Shown: positions 7,426-8,310 of the stretch, piece after piece | Layout: each line of letters begins with the position of its first letter | Position numbering within the stretch: the first letter of the stretch is position 1 | NCBI GenBank assembly: GCA_964384825.1 | Contig: CAYLMM010000080.1 | Location: forward strand, 1 to 8,310 | Direction of reading: 5' to 3' | DNA length: 8,310 nt | Origin: CAYLMM01 sp964384825 | Lineage (GTDB): Bacteria; Krumholzibacteriota; Krumholzibacteriia; LZORAL124-64-63 | Program-made: the position numbers and the translations under genes | The notes under the pieces: generated by a model | Database searches by the model: none | Told to the model about the DNA's origin: nothing | What the model saw: only the letters and a program-made list of their open reading frames with translations

Positions 7426-7901
7426 TGGGCGACAAGAAACGCAGCGACACTCCCCGGCGGTTCTTCGACCGCGACGAACAGCGGCGGATCGTCGCCGCGA
7501 TCGGCGCCGCCGAGTTGCGGACCAGCGGCGAGATCCGCATCCATCTCGAGCGCGACGTGCCGGCCGGGCCCCCGGCCGAAGGCGACGCCTACGCGCGCGC
7601 CCGCGAGGTCTTCGCCTCGCTGGGAATGCACGCCACCGAGGCCCGCAACGGCGTGCTGGTCTATCTGGCCGTGCGTTCGCGCCGGTTCGCGGTGGTCGGC
7701 GACGAGAATCTGCACCAGCGGGTCGGCGACGGCTTCTGGCGCGATGTCGTCGAGGGGATGACCGAGCGGTTCGCGGCCGGCGAATTCGGAGAGGGAGTCT
7801 GCGAGGGGATCGGCCGGATCGGCGAGAAGCTCCGCGAGCACTTCCCCTACCGGCAGGACGACGTAAACGAGCTGGCCGACGACATCTCCTTCGAGGATTA
7901 G
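7425..7901 (+). CDS. Second TPM-domain protein, no signal peptide
   Basis: This 158-residue TPM domain protein lacks any signal peptide or membrane segment, so it is probably cytosolic. It reads as the compact TPM type often found next to LemA and YgcG-like genes: FFDRDEQRRIVAAIGAAELR (13-32), TSGEIRIHLE (33-42), AREVFASLGMHATEARNGVL (59-78), FAVVGDENLHQRVGDGFW (88-105) and a C-terminal HFPYRQDDVNELADDISF (139-156). The ATG at 7425 shares its A with the previous stop (TGATG), and GGAGG at 7414-7418 is six bases upstream. TTG at 7419 and GTG at 7422 are in-frame alternatives but leave too little spacing. The overlap predicts co-translation with the secreted TPM protein. How a cytosolic paralogue would cooperate with a secreted one is unclear. 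Confidence 0.92.
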   Translation: MGDKKRSDTPRRFFDRDEQRRIVAAIGAAELRTSGEIRIHLERDVPAGPPAEGDAYARAREVFASLGMHATEARNGVLVYLAVRSRRFAVVGDENLHQRVGDGFWRDVVEGMTERFAAGEFGEGVCEGIGRIGEKLREHFPYRQDDVNELADDISFED

Positions 7902-7922
7902 CCGCCCGCCGGAAACTTCCCG

Positions 7923-8310
7923 TCAGGATCCGTCGTCGACGATGATCCGGACCACGAAGGCGCAGCCGTGGACGCCGGGGTTGTCGGCCGCGAAATCCCA
8001 GAGGATCATCTTGCCGGCGCCCACCGCGACATCCGGCCCCACATCGCCGGTCACGTTCGAGATCGGCAGGTCCCATGTCGCTCCGCCGTCGGCCGAGGCC
8101 TCGACCACGACGTCGACGTCCGGGCTGTCGGGATCCACGATATCGAAGAGGATCTCCACCATCCCCGATCCATCCCGGATCTGGCGCGTTTCGACGTTCG
8201 CCGCCGCCGGCGCGACGCCCCGCACCACCGCTCCGGTGGTCGCCAGCGAGTAGGCCTGCTCCCCGCCCGTCAGGCTGCCGTTCGCACCGACCAGGATCAG
8301 GTACTCCCCG
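7923..8310 (-). CDS. C-terminal part of a probable secreted protein with an Ig-like repeat (5' end beyond window)
   Basis: An open frame runs from the right edge to a TGA at 7923-7925, giving 128 visible residues. The start lies outside the window; the GTG at 8226-8228 is an internal valine. The first part (GEYLILVGANGSLTGGEQAY then SLATTGAVV) resembles the end of beta-rich C-terminal domains in secreted subtilisin-like (S8) peptidases of the 'GxYxIxVxGxxVxxGxQxFxLxxTG' form. The second part (NVETRQIRDGSGMVEILFDI, then DPDSPDVDVVVEASADGGATW, VGAGKMILWDFAAD, VVRIIVDDGS) resembles an Ig/FN3-like repeat of large surface proteins, where it often precedes a formylglycine-enzyme-like domain. Here the protein stops straight after it, with no visible sorting domain. 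The enzyme identity cannot be decided from this piece. It converges on the TPM gene across a 21-base gap. Confidence 0.75.
   Translation of the reverse strand, partial: GEYLILVGANGSLTGGEQAYSLATTGAVVRGVAPAAANVETRQIRDGSGMVEILFDIVDPDSPDVDVVVEASADGGATWDLPISNVTGDVGPDVAVGAGKMILWDFAADNPGVHGCAFVVRIIVDDGS

Noticed and set aside
7902..7922. Bidirectional terminator between the convergent genes
   Set aside because: Only a 4-bp GGAA/TTCC pairing with a 2-base gap and no T-run is visible, too weak to call.
6442..8076. A 544-codon minus-strand frame opposite the TPM genes
   Set aside because: Arg/Pro-rich shadow of the GGC-rich TPM coding sequence, with no motif.

Overview
The window is a visibly GC-rich, gene-dense bacterial chromosome segment. 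Codons mostly end in G or C, and this produces long antisense shadow reading frames. The envelope genes (a membrane-anchored HtrA, a lipoprotein and LemA) point to a diderm. A HEAT-cyclophilin fusion lipoprotein and a terminal Ig-like repeat with 'DGSGMVEILFDIVD' and 'SADGGATW' resemble proteins I associate with high-GC FCB-group and candidate phyla (Gemmatimonadota, Krumholzibacteriota or Eisenbacteria-like). That placement is an inference from protein style, not proof. No mobile element, CRISPR array, tRNA or rRNA was seen, and no stretch over 300 bases lacks a gene.

Layout. (1) Positions 1-3448, minus strand, read from right to left: asd, truA, a small transaldolase (talC-type) and an HtrA/Deg serine protease cut by the left edge. 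The first three are joined by two successive ATGA stop/start overlaps. The protease follows after 41 bases, so this looks like one operon. (2) Positions 3449-3674: a divergent intergenic region with a plausible sigma70-type promoter on each strand. (3) Positions 3675-7901, plus strand: a 756-residue lipoprotein with HEAT-like repeats and a C-terminal cyclophilin domain, then lemA, a secreted TPM-domain protein with a Gly-rich tail (YgcG-like) and a second, cytosolic-looking TPM protein. The two TPM genes overlap as TGATG. (4) Positions 7923-8310, minus strand: the C-terminal end of a probable secreted protein, convergent with the TPM gene across 21 bases.

How they fit together. The left operon mixes housekeeping functions: aspartate-family amino acid and cell-wall precursor synthesis, tRNA modification and pentose phosphate interconversion. 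It also carries an envelope protease. The right cluster is an envelope module. LemA with TPM partners is a recurrent association of poorly understood function, and here a lipoprotein that may act as a folding catalyst lies directly upstream. The least conventional item is the HEAT-cyclophilin lipoprotein and its linkage to LemA/TPM. The rest matches recognised families, and I do not see a clearly new system.
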